Below are positions 8,159 to 14,349 of a stretch of 14,356 nt of DNA, in pieces. Under the pieces are notes generated by a model. It had not been told where the DNA came from. It ran no database searches and was given only the letters and a program-made list of their open reading frames with translations. The position numbers and the translations under genes were made by a program. Source of the DNA: an uncultured Chloroflexota bacterium (GTDB lineage Bacteria; Chloroflexota; Dehalococcoidia; Lucifugimonadales; CAJWER01); the NCBI GenBank assembly GCA_913030785.1, contig CAJWER010000061.1, forward strand, positions 1 to 14,356, written 5' to 3'. Each line of letters begins with the position of its first letter. Positions within the stretch are counted from its first letter, which is position 1.

Positions 8159-9273
8159 TGATGTGCCTCGCTCATGAGCCGTGCCATATTTTCGCCGATA
8201 ATCGCGTCCACACCGTCTTGGCCCAGAATGTCCGCGTACCCGCGAATCTGGTCCAGGCACTGGCGATAGGTGTAGTGGAGTGTCTCGAAGGGCTGGTCCG
8301 AGCCCCACATAAAGGTCTCGACGCCGAACCTGTCCACGAGTAGCTTCAACGTGTCACGGAACTGCTGCATCGGATAGGCCCAGCGAGCGCCCAACGTGAC
8401 CGACAGCACCAGCTGTAGGTAGACGTTCGGTCTGTCGAGGGGTGCGGCGTCCAGGAGCGCTTTGGGCAGCGACATCGATTCGCCATCTCGGAAGTCCCTC
8501 CAGCTGAAGCCATGGGTCAGGACCACGCCGACTTCAGGGTATCGCTCGCACCATAACCGCAGCGCCCGCAACTCGGCGATATAGCCGTCCACACCGGTGC
8601 CGCCCCTGGGACCCAGAGTGAAGAATACCGGTACACCATGTTGCGCCACTGCGTCCCAAAACGGGATGAACTCCGGACCGGCCCAGTCTCCGCCATTGCC
8701 TTTCAGGTCCAGGAACATGGGCAGGAACTGCAGGCCTGAGAGCCCCAATTCGCAGAACGCACGGTCCACCTTGTCGATGGATGCCTGCATATTTTCGGCA
8801 ATGAGCCACTCCTCGACGTGGGCTAGCGCCTGAATGCGGTCCGGGAACATGCGGGTGCACTCGGCGACGAAGTCGTTGCCGACTCCAAGATACGGGGTGC
8901 GTTGCAGCAGCGCCCGGTCTATCCCGGCGTAGTCCATGTCTGCGACCAGGTTCTCGGCAGGATAGGACATGGCCGCGATACCCGGCGGCAAGAGCTGTTT
9001 TACAAAGTCCTCGCCGTCTACGCTCCATTCGAACCGTCCTTGAGTACCGGGCCGGAATTCGGCATCTTTCAGCGCGGCAAAGCCCCAGCCCTTGGACAGG
9101 TCCGCAAGACCCCTCGTATCGGCGGGAGTGCGATTGCTCGCCCGCCAGGGAGGCAGACTGTGACCCATGCCAGCGGTCGCAAGCTGAAGATGTCGCCGAA
9201 AATCGGCTGGATCTTCGAAGCCTCCGGCACCCGCGAGATCGGGGAGACAGTACGCGTGGCCGTCGTAAATCAT
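8155..9273 (-). CDS. Amidohydrolase family protein (ACMSD-like TIM barrel, PF04909 type)
   Basis: A 372-residue protein with the layout of amidohydrolase-2 enzymes, which cleave C-C or C-N bonds of carboxylated or cyclic substrates, often with one metal. The N-terminal strand reads MIYDGHAY: H6 fits the first metal ligand, but the usual second histidine (HxH) is Y8. H254 in LTHGFSWR and D326 in FMWGSDQPFE match the later barrel ligands. The beta-5 position (VFFTLG, near 216-221) lacks the common histidine. The metal site may therefore be altered. The ATG at 9273 is chosen because GGAGG (9279-9283) lies 5 nt upstream; the start at 9303 has no such support. It is the first gene of a minus-strand operon with the P-loop protein and the aminopeptidase pseudogene, and is divergent from the selenoprotein gene. 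Confidence 0.88.
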   Translation of the reverse strand: MIYDGHAYCLPDLAGAGGFEDPADFRRHLQLATAGMGHSLPPWRASNRTPADTRGLADLSKGWGFAALKDAEFRPGTQGRFEWSVDGEDFVKQLLPPGIAAMSYPAENLVADMDYAGIDRALLQRTPYLGVGNDFVAECTRMFPDRIQALAHVEEWLIAENMQASIDKVDRAFCELGLSGLQFLPMFLDLKGNGGDWAGPEFIPFWDAVAQHGVPVFFTLGPRGGTGVDGYIAELRALRLWCERYPEVGVVLTHGFSWRDFRDGESMSLPKALLDAAPLDRPNVYLQLVLSVTLGARWAYPMQQFRDTLKLLVDRFGVETFMWGSDQPFETLHYTYRQCLDQIRGYADILGQDGVDAIIGENMARLMSEAHQ

Positions 9274-9321
9274 CGCGGCCTCCAAGGGCTTGGATTGGCA
9301 CAAATCGCGCGAGGTGGGCGG

Positions 9322-9350
9322 AGTCTATCAACACCCTGTGCAGACGTCAA
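9322..9350 (-). promoter_or_regulatory. Sigma70-like promoter for the amidohydrolase operon
   Basis: On the minus strand TTGACG (9345-9350) is followed after exactly 17 nt by TAGACT (9322-9327). This lies 49 nt upstream of the amidohydrolase start. It is a sequence-only prediction. Confidence 0.5.
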
Positions 9351-9368
9351 CGCAGCCATTGCCGCGCT

Positions 9369-9397
9369 TTGACAGGCCGCAGCGCCTATGATAAATT
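9369..9397 (+). promoter_or_regulatory. Sigma70-like promoter for the selenoprotein gene
   Basis: A perfect -35 TTGACA (9369-9374) is followed by an AT-rich block. TAAATT (9392-9397) sits at 17-nt spacing, with TATGAT (9387-9392) overlapping it at a less good 12 nt. This AT-rich patch stands out in GC-rich surroundings. It would give a leader of about 30 nt before the gene at 9435. It lies back to back with the amidohydrolase promoter. Confidence 0.5.
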
Positions 9398-9434
9398 TTG
9401 CACGTTCGGACGGACGAAAATTAGGAGGTGTGAC

Positions 9435-9713
9435 GTGTCTCTGGAAGACAAGCTCAGTGTTGAGATTATCTACTGCGTACCTTGAAGCTATCACGGAGAG
9501 GCGGCCTGGATGGCCACCGAGTTCTTCGCTGAAGCTGGCAACAGCATTGCAATAACGATCACCCCAGGTGACGCCGGCATATTGCAGGTATTCGCAGGCG
9601 GTGACAAGATTTTCGACAAGGCGGACGAGGGCGGACATCCCGAGCTTACACGGGTCAAGGCCATGAGGGCCGCGATACGCGAAAAGTTGTCCGTGAGTGC
9701 AGCCGCAGACTAA
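9435..9713 (+). CDS. SelW/SelT/SelH-like (Rdx family) selenoprotein with UGA-encoded selenocysteine, CxxU
   Basis: A GTG start at 9435 follows AGGAG (9423-9427, within TTAGGAGGTG) by 7 nt. Reading gives MSLEDKLSVEIIYCVP, then TGA at 9483-9485, then in the same frame SYHGEAAWMATEFFAEAG and on to TAA at 9711-9713, 92 residues in all. C14 and U17 form CxxU at the end of the first beta strand, exactly where the thioredoxin-like Rdx family (SelW, SelT, SelH; PF10262) has CxxC/CxxU. The fold pattern matches too: hydrophobic strand, CxxU, helix, an ITITPGDAGILQVFAGG beta hairpin, and a GGHPEL segment where family members have G-x-FP. A bacterial SECIS-like hairpin follows the UGA. The role is probably thiol/selenol redox; the partner is unknown. 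Automatic annotation would start at the ATG at 9510 and lose the active site. Alternative: an ordinary nonsense mutation of a cysteine codon, which the SECIS and intact flanks make less likely. Confidence 0.85.
9501..9518 (+). promoter_or_regulatory. Bacterial SECIS-like hairpin inside the selenoprotein gene
   Basis: GGCC (9503-9506) pairs with GGCC (9512-9515) around the 5-nt loop TGGAT (9507-9511). Past one C-A mismatch, two more G-C pairs extend the stem. The apical loop begins 21 nt after the UGA, inside the 16-37 nt range known for bacterial SECIS elements, and the second loop base is G, as SelB recognition usually requires. The hairpin lies in coding sequence, as is normal for bacteria. 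Confidence 0.65.
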
Positions 9714-9717
9714 GATG

Positions 9718-9798
9718 CCCTCACCTCAATCCTCTCCCGTCTGACGGGAGAGGAGGCCGGATTCCTTCTCCTCTAGGGGAGAAGGCTAGGATGAGGGG
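9718..9798. repeat. MITE/REP-like palindromic double hairpin
   Basis: An 81-nt imperfect inverted repeat whose ends are CCCTCACC and GATGAGGGG. It contains two internal hairpins. CCTCTCCCGT (9731-9740) pairs with ACGGGAGAGG (9744-9753), and CCTTCTCC (9764-9771) pairs with GGAGAAGG (9778-9785). The composition and layout resemble the short CCCTCACCCTAACCCTCTCCC-type palindromes scattered in intergenic DNA of many environmental bacteria. It sits 4 nt after the selenoprotein stop. Confidence 0.7.
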
Positions 9799-9807
9799 AA
9801 GACGTTA

Positions 9808-9844
9808 AGGGGCCTGGGAGACGATTCCCAGGCCCCTCTTTATT
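9808..9844 (+). terminator. Rho-independent terminator
   Basis: A perfect 12-bp GC-rich stem (9808-9819 with 9826-9837), a 6-nt loop, then CTTTATTT on the plus strand. It closes the selenoprotein transcript after the palindromic repeat. On the minus strand the trailing T-run is weak, so it is mainly a plus-strand terminator. Confidence 0.9.
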
Positions 9845-9856
9845 TCTGCCCTTTTC

Positions 9857-9916
9857 CAGACTTTTCATGCCGCTGTAGCTACAGTAAGTGGTAGTTGCTG
9901 AAAAGCCTGGTGCGGC
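9857..9916 (-). repeat. Copy A of a ~60-bp repeat: relic of a glycosyltransferase 3' end
   Basis: By hand alignment 45 of 60 bases match 10791-10850, which contains the last codons and downstream DNA of the intact glycosyltransferase. On the minus strand copy A reads RLFSNYHLL then TAG (9879-9881), against RIFSVYHLP then TAG in the intact gene. Upstream of this tail an in-frame stop is met at once, so only the tail survives. It lies just after the nucleotidyltransferase pseudogene on the same strand. Confidence 0.7.
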
Positions 9917-9929
9917 AGCATCAGGTACG

Positions 9930-10768
9930 TCACCGAGCCACCATCGCCTTGGTCAAATCGAAGAAGCGATAGATTTGGGCGATTGCCTCCGATGGCAAGA
10001 CTGCTCCGCGTTCCACGAGATTGACACCGAGTTGCTCGGCGTCGCTGGCCAGGCCATCCAGTACCTCAAATTGTTTGCGGCTGCCCACTGATGCCAATCC
10101 CGTCACCGATACGTCGTCGGCGCCCAGGTCCAACTCACCAAATTCACCCAGTTGAGCAGCCTCTGACAGGATACGGGCTATTAGCCTCGTCATCCTTGCG
10201 AATATTTCACCGTCCCGGCGAGCGATGTACTTTGCGGCTATCACGCTCATTGCCCAGAAAAAAGTGTCTTGTGGGTCAGCTGTTCTCCAATGGGCGCATT
10301 GGCCGCCAGGGGTGGGCCCGGAGGGCCATGAGATTGACGTCGCCAGTCGTCTCCAGACATGAGAGGTAGCCCGCTGTTATTGAATAGCACCCTCTCGTCA
10401 TCAGGAATTCTTGCCCCTGACTCAGGCTGCCAAAACCAGTCGACATGCTGCGGGCCGGCTTCGCCCGGATAGAACGCCAGCAGGTATGCACCATCGATCG
10501 GGGCGTTGGCCACGTTATCCATCAGCAAAACAGGGGGAGCAGGCCGGGCTGCATAGGTTCTGCGACTGTTGACAAGTTCTCCGATACTCTCGTCGGAGAC
10601 GACGACAGAGAGGTCCAGGTCGCTCAGGGCATCATCATCGCCGCGAGACACCTATCCCGATAGACAGGCTGCGCGAATCCGCGGGTCGGCGCTGAGAATC
10701 GCTACGATCCGATCCAATAACTCGGAGCGTTCTCGAAGGCGGGTCGGCAGTAGCTCGTGCATGTTCAT
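9930..10768 (-). pseudogene. Nucleotidyltransferase (MNT/Pol-beta superfamily) pseudogene with amber codon in the GS motif and a frameshift
   Basis: The ATG at 10768, 8-10 nt after an AAGAGG-type site, starts MNMHELLPTRLRERSELLDR. The frame runs to AACLSG, then a TAG at 10652-10654, and continues in frame as VSRGDDDALSDLDLSVVVSD. The family motif is G-S-x-x-R-G followed by D-x-D; the stop sits exactly on the conserved serine (a TCG to TAG change would do it). The SDLDL aspartates are present. Further on, a run of six A on the plus strand (10258-10263) is one base too long: removing one joins THKTLF to FWAMSVIAAKYIARRDGE and the helical C-terminus ending KAMVAR at 9930. Repaired length would be about 280 residues. 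The homopolymer shift alone could be a sequencing error; the amber codon is harder to explain so. In relatives this fold transfers a nucleotide to drugs, proteins or tRNA. It follows the glycosyltransferase gene by 44 nt. Confidence 0.85.
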
Positions 10769-10790
10769 CCGGGCGGCAGCCTCTTGTTTT

Positions 10791-10850
10791 CAGGCTTTTC
10801 AGGCCGATTTAGCTACGGCAGGTGATAGACACTGAAAATCCTGCTGCCCC
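10791..10850 (-). repeat. Copy B of the ~60-bp repeat, at the 3' end of the glycosyltransferase gene
   Basis: Partner of 9857-9916. It covers the last 12 sense codons of the glycosyltransferase, its TAG (10813-10815) and 22 nt downstream. The similarity extends past the stop codon, so it reflects shared ancestry of the DNA, not only protein constraint. Confidence 0.7.
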
Positions 10851-12696
10851 CATCTGATAATTCTTCGAGCACTTCGCCACCGGGCAAGGTTTCTTTAAGC
10901 GTGTCGATATCGTCGGCGTATGGAGGGAGCATCAGGTAGGTTACAGGGCCAGAATCGATGCGCTCCAACGAATACTCGCCGTGCTCCCTGGATCTATCGA
11001 TACCAGGCGTGTCGGGATACAGATACCTGATCGTCTCGTAGCGATAGCTCCACCTACCGGTGTAGAAGTAGATCCTTCCAGGTTCATCGAATTCATGCGC
11101 CGCGTCGAGGCCCGCCACAAGATCGGCGGCGAAGACCCAATCGGTGTAGTCCTGGCGCATCATGACACCGAAGTAGTGCCACGTGTTCCACGAGACCACC
11201 CCGACCATGAGCACGCCCACGACGCCGACCGCCAGCCTCAGCCCCACGACATCGTTGAGTCGCCGAGCCTGTCGCACGGCCTCGAAGACCGTAATAGCTG
11301 CGAGGCCGTACACGAAGGGCACGGCCATCAGTGTCCGACGCAGCTCTCCCCAATTCCGGCCGCCCAGGAACACCACAGCCAGCGCGAAGACCACCACCAG
11401 CGCGAACAGCAGGTGCGGAGGGCTGCGCCATCTGGCGAACGCGATGATGAGACCGATATAGGCGAGCACCGCCAACACCGGGTTCATCGCACCCCTACCT
11501 CCCATAGCGTCGGAGAAGTCCACCTCCGAGTGTCTCCACAGTATGATCACACCGTCCCGCAGCCGGCCTCCCAGGAAGCGTATCTTCTCGCCGGCCGTCT
11601 GCGCTTCGGCCCACCCCGGGTCGCGCACCACTGAGGTCATGTGGGCGTGCTGGAAGTAGAAATCTCGCTCGAAGAACGCCAGGTGGACCATCGGCAACGC
11701 CACCAGCAGCGCGACACCTACCAACAGTGCGAAGCGCTGGACGAGTAGCCGCCAACGGTCTCTGTTCAGCAGCAGGAATATGGCTAGGAATACGACGACG
11801 GCGGGCAGGAAGGCGAGGTAGCCGTTGTAGCTGTAGACTCCGGCTCCCAGCAACGCTCCCGCGACGGCCCAGGGCCATATTCGCGCCGACCGGAGGGATA
11901 TCAGCAGAGCAGCCGCGACCAGGGTCGTCAATAGCGGCATGGATATGACCATGAACGCCATCCGACTGTAGTGCATGTGCCAGTAGGAGAAGGTCAGCGC
12001 CACCACCGCGAAGATGGCTATCCAGCGGCCGAATCCTAGCCGGAACAGGAGGTAGGCCGCGGGCACCGTCACGATGCCTAAGAGCGACATGGAGAGCCGC
12101 AGCGTGAACAGGGTCGGCTCCGACAGCTTGAATATCAGGGCTGTGAAGTAGAGAGGCCCGGTAGGCTGCCCGAGAGCCGAGCCCACGTACGGCCCTATCC
12201 ACCCTTCCACTGTGATCCGCAGCGCATCGAGCCCGGTGAGCGCCTCGTCGCCGGTTAGCCCGGCGGGAATCTCCGTGATGCGGTAGAGTCGCAGAAACGC
12301 CGCAACGACGGTGATCAGGGCGACGAACGCAAGCTCCAGCCTGTTTCGGAGGAGCCACGTTCGGAATTCCGAACGTGAGGACGGCCACACGACCTGAGGT
12401 GTCTCCCATTTGGCACCGGGCTTCGGGACCCACCTAATCTTACGAATGGGCCGAAGCAGGGCGGACGCCGAGTCCCTGTAGCGAACCCGGGCAGTGCCTC
12501 GACTCTCGGTGTTGGGAGCGGCGATGGTGTGGGAAGCCCCGGCCAGCACCACACCGCATGAGTCACAGAAGGGGTTGTAGGAGGGGTTGGGCGTGCCACA
12601 GGCAGCACAAGCCAGATCGGCCTGTAGCGTGCGGCCACAGTCGCCGCAGTACAGCGACCCTTCGCGGTTTCGGTAGCTACACCATTGGCAGATCAT
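10813..12696 (-). CDS. Double-zinc-ribbon plus GT-C (GT39/PMT_2-like) membrane glycosyltransferase
   Basis: A 627-residue protein. Residues 1-48 form a double zinc ribbon with four CxxC knuckles: C3/C6, C17/C20, C30/C33 and C44/C47. A polar linker follows (about 50-115), then a long polytopic membrane part from about 121 to 500 with roughly ten or more helices. The first loop carries AGLTGDEALTG with D150-E151, the acidic pair typical of GT-C enzymes that use polyprenyl-phosphate sugars; the FLRLYRITEIP lead-in is typical of dolichyl-phosphate-mannose-mannosyltransferase-like proteins. The C-terminus (about 510-627) is soluble, probably extracytoplasmic. The likely role is transfer of a lipid-linked sugar to protein or lipid outside the membrane; the acceptor is unknown. 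The ATG at 12696 is required to keep the first cysteines; its ribosome site is weak. The cupin gene lies 64 nt upstream on the same strand and the nucleotidyltransferase pseudogene downstream. Confidence 0.88.
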   Translation of the reverse strand: MICQWCSYRNREGSLYCGDCGRTLQADLACAACGTPNPSYNPFCDSCGVVLAGASHTIAAPNTESRGTARVRYRDSASALLRPIRKIRWVPKPGAKWETPQVVWPSSRSEFRTWLLRNRLELAFVALITVVAAFLRLYRITEIPAGLTGDEALTGLDALRITVEGWIGPYVGSALGQPTGPLYFTALIFKLSEPTLFTLRLSMSLLGIVTVPAAYLLFRLGFGRWIAIFAVVALTFSYWHMHYSRMAFMVISMPLLTTLVAAALLISLRSARIWPWAVAGALLGAGVYSYNGYLAFLPAVVVFLAIFLLLNRDRWRLLVQRFALLVGVALLVALPMVHLAFFERDFYFQHAHMTSVVRDPGWAEAQTAGEKIRFLGGRLRDGVIILWRHSEVDFSDAMGGRGAMNPVLAVLAYIGLIIAFARWRSPPHLLFALVVVFALAVVFLGGRNWGELRRTLMAVPFVYGLAAITVFEAVRQARRLNDVVGLRLAVGVVGVLMVGVVSWNTWHYFGVMMRQDYTDWVFAADLVAGLDAAHEFDEPGRIYFYTGRWSYRYETIRYLYPDTPGIDRSREHGEYSLERIDSGPVTYLMLPPYADDIDTLKETLPGGEVLEELSDGGSRIFSVYHLP

Positions 12697-12760
12697 CGGG
12701 GGTAGTCGGTATCCCTAGTAGCATGGGGAGAGCAGAGGTGTCGCGTCTCCTTGCTCGTCT

Positions 12761-13135
12761 TCAAATCCCCTCCGGTCGCGAGCCTTCCAGGTAGGTGGTC
12801 CGGTCGAACGGATCCGGGACAGGGAAGTAGATGAGCAGCTTGGCCCCGGCATCACCCACCACCGTAAAGGCGTGGGGCACGTTGGCCGGTATCGCCAGGG
12901 TGTGGTCAGCGCCTACTGTGCGCACCTCGTCCCCCAGTCGCGCTTCTACGGCCCCTTCGAGGACGACGATCAGCTCCTCGTCCTCATGCTGATGCAAAGG
13001 CGCGCCCGTGCCAAACTCGGCCACCGCATAGGTCAGGGTTGTGGACATGCCGTTGGCAGGCCCAGCGATATCCCAGGTCCGATAGCCCGGTCTCCACGGA
13101 ACCTCGGGCATAGCATTGTGGTCGACTATGGGCAT
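12761..13135 (-). CDS. Single-domain cupin protein
   Basis: A 124-residue beta-barrel cupin. Motif 1 is GAPLHQHEDEELIVVLEG with H48, H50 and E54 as metal ligands; motif 2 is HTLAIPANVPHAFTVVG with H88. All four usual ligands are present, so a metal-binding fold is expected. Such small cupins act as isomerases, dioxygenases or sugar/ligand sensors, and the substrate cannot be told. The ATG at 13135 follows GAGGAG (13146-13151) by about 10 nt. It is transcribed toward the glycosyltransferase gene and may share its message. Confidence 0.85.
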   Translation of the reverse strand: MPIVDHNAMPEVPWRPGYRTWDIAGPANGMSTTLTYAVAEFGTGAPLHQHEDEELIVVLEGAVEARLGDEVRTVGADHTLAIPANVPHAFTVVGDAGAKLLIYFPVPDPFDRTTYLEGSRPEGI

Positions 13136-13225
13136 TTCTAAAAACTCCTCGCCGGACGAATCGGGCGTTCAGCATAGCATACGGACGGTCGCTCTTCGCC
13201 GGGTTTGGGGTACAAGGCGCATGTT

Positions 13226-13257
13226 CTTGTCCTACAACCCAGCAAGGTTGGGACAAG
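13226..13257. repeat. Intergenic hairpin
   Basis: CTTGTCC (13226-13232) pairs with GGACAAG (13251-13257), and CAACC (13235-13239) with GGTTG (13246-13250), around a 6-nt loop and with a 2-nt bulge: 12 pairs in all. There is no T-run. It may be a small repeat element or part of the fmt leader. Confidence 0.5.
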
Positions 13258-13338
13258 ACCGAGGCCGGACCCTGCCGCTGTGCTATCATCCGTGGGCCTG
13301 CGCGGGTTGTGCACCAAGAGCCGCGAATCCAGGACGGT

Positions 13339-13403
13339 GCTTCGACGGGCTCATCACGAACGCAGCTTTAGACTTACCGTTCGCCCTGAGCTTGTCGTAG
13401 GGC
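13339..13403. repeat. MITE-like inverted repeat (TTCGACRRGCTCA ... TGAGCTTGTCG type)
   Basis: The left arm GCTTCGACGGGCTCATCACG (13339-13358), followed by AACG, and the right arm CGTTCGCCCTGAGCTTGTCG (13378-13397), followed by TAGGGC, form an imperfect inverted repeat around a 15-nt centre. The arm sequence matches a palindromic repeat type that is very common in intergenic DNA of diverse environmental bacteria. It lies 61 nt upstream of the fmt-like start. Confidence 0.65.
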
Positions 13404-13463
13404 AAATCACCCAACGCGACAATGGTAGTCCAAGGCTATTCGAGAGCCAGGGAGTTCTAGTCT

Positions 13464-13814
13464 ATGAGAACGGTTTTCATGGGGACGCCGGGGTTTTCGG
13501 TGCCCGTGCTCGTCGCCCTTCTGGACGCGGGACACGAGGTCGTCGGAGTGTACACACAGCCCGACAGGCCCATTGGACGCCGTCGTCAGCCTGCACCATC
13601 GCCCGTCAAGGAGGCCGCAGAGGAGCGAGGGCTGCCAGTACTCCAGCCACCTTCCCTGAAGCGTACTGAGGCTCAGGAGAAGTTGGCGAAGTTGACGCCC
13701 GATGTGATCGTGGTCGCGGCCTACGGACTGAGCTTGGTCCTCCTCATCGTAGGTCTACTGAGCCTGAGAAGGGAGAGCAACCGGGGCCTGCCTGCCCCCT
13801 TGCCCCCAGGCTGA
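13464..13814 (+). pseudogene. fmt: Methionyl-tRNA formyltransferase N-terminus fused to an unrelated membrane tail
   Basis: Fmt formylates initiator methionyl-tRNA. The ATG at 13464 follows AGGGAG (13449-13454) by 9 nt. Residues 1-88 are clear Fmt: MRTVFMGTPGFSVPVL, QPDRPIGR, SPVKEAAEERGLPVLQPPSL and PDVIVVAAYG. A normal Fmt would continue with the LP-type strand, the catalytic N-H-D region (HPSLLP) and a C-terminal OB-like domain, to about 310 residues. Instead, from about 13728-13731 the frame continues as LSLVLLIVGLLSLRRESNRG, a membrane helix with a basic end, and stops at 13812-13814. All catalytic residues are missing. The tail resembles the C-terminus of some other membrane protein whose start is absent. 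Either a deletion/translocation fused two genes in frame, or the assembly joined two sources here. Confidence 0.85.
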
Positions 13815-13833
13815 TCCGGCCCGACGGGAGTCC

Positions 13834-14349
13834 ATGCCTGCCCCCCTACCCAGGTTTGCCACGCTCGCCTATTGCCTGCCGGCCCTGGGTCTGGGGCTGC
13901 TGGTCCTTTCCCTGCAATTGGCTGCGCCGCGCTTCTACCAGGAGGTGCACGGTCTCGACCTCACCACGCTCACGATCATCGTTCTGACGGTCCGGCTGTT
14001 GGACGTGCTGTTGGCTCCCGTGGTCGGATTGGCTTCCGATCGATTGCGCACCCGATTCGGGCGTCGGCGCCCCCTCCTGGTAGTGCTCGTGATACCCCTC
14101 GCCGGGGGTGCGGCCATGACCCTGGATCCCGTTCCTGGAGCGGGCCCTGTGTGGTTCACCCTCGCTTTCTCTTTGTCGTTGATTCTCACCACGGCCGTGG
14201 CGGTGAATCACGAAGCCCTGGGGCTCGACCTGATCGGCGGCCACGATCGGCGCACGCGCCTCTGGGCTCTACGGGATGGTTGCTTCCTACTGGCGGCGCT
14301 CATCCTTGTGCTCACCTGGAATCCGCTTGCACCCATGGCGCGAGGCTGA
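13834..14349 (+). CDS. MFS transporter of the GPH/MelB-like type, N-terminal part only
   Basis: 171 residues with about five membrane helices. The first helix region starts at LAYCLPALGLGLLVLSLQLA; then come a TVRLLDVLLAPVVGLASDR helix, the cytoplasmic basic loop RTRFGRRRP (the MFS loop 2-3 motif), and helices near 83-97, 106-125 and 147-162. The spacing and the phrase RLLDVL-APVVG-ASDR fit glycoside-pentoside-hexuronide/cation symporters, which normally have 12 helices and about 430-460 residues. A TGA at 14347-14349 cuts it, 7 nt before the window edge, so it is either truncated or shifted. It lies 19 nt after the fmt-fusion stop, in the same block of DNA as the foreign tail, and probably belongs with it. 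Substrate is unknown. Confidence 0.7.
   Translation: MPAPLPRFATLAYCLPALGLGLLVLSLQLAAPRFYQEVHGLDLTTLTIIVLTVRLLDVLLAPVVGLASDRLRTRFGRRRPLLVVLVIPLAGGAAMTLDPVPGAGPVWFTLAFSLSLILTTAVAVNHEALGLDLIGGHDRRTRLWALRDGCFLLAALILVLTWNPLAPMARG

Larger units (their letters stand above)
13136..13463. other. Intergenic region with two repeat-like hairpins, no gene seen
   Basis: These 328 nt between the divergent cupin and fmt-like genes carry a hairpin at 13226-13257 and a palindromic element at 13339-13403. Both flanking Shine-Dalgarno sequences are present, so promoters for both directions should lie here, but I cannot place them with confidence. Confidence 0.6.

Noticed and set aside
8155..8308. Longer N-terminus for the P-loop protein from the in-frame start at 8308.
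   Set aside because: It would overlap the amidohydrolase by 150 nt, and the added residues show no conserved feature, whereas the ATG at 8158 forms an ATGA junction and opens directly into the P-loop strand.
9483..9485. The TGA as an ordinary nonsense mutation of a cysteine codon.
   Set aside because: Possible but less likely: the flanks are intact, and a hairpin with the right spacing and loop G follows. Presence of sel genes would decide.
9510..9713. A 67-residue gene starting at the ATG at 9510.
   Set aside because: It has no ribosome site and would begin inside the helix after the CxxU motif; the frame is better explained as the 3' part of the gene from 9435.
13789..13854. Near-repeat TGCCTGCCCCC...CAGG at 13789-13810 and 13835-13854.
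   Set aside because: Short, low-complexity and C-rich; not enough to call a repeat element or attachment site.
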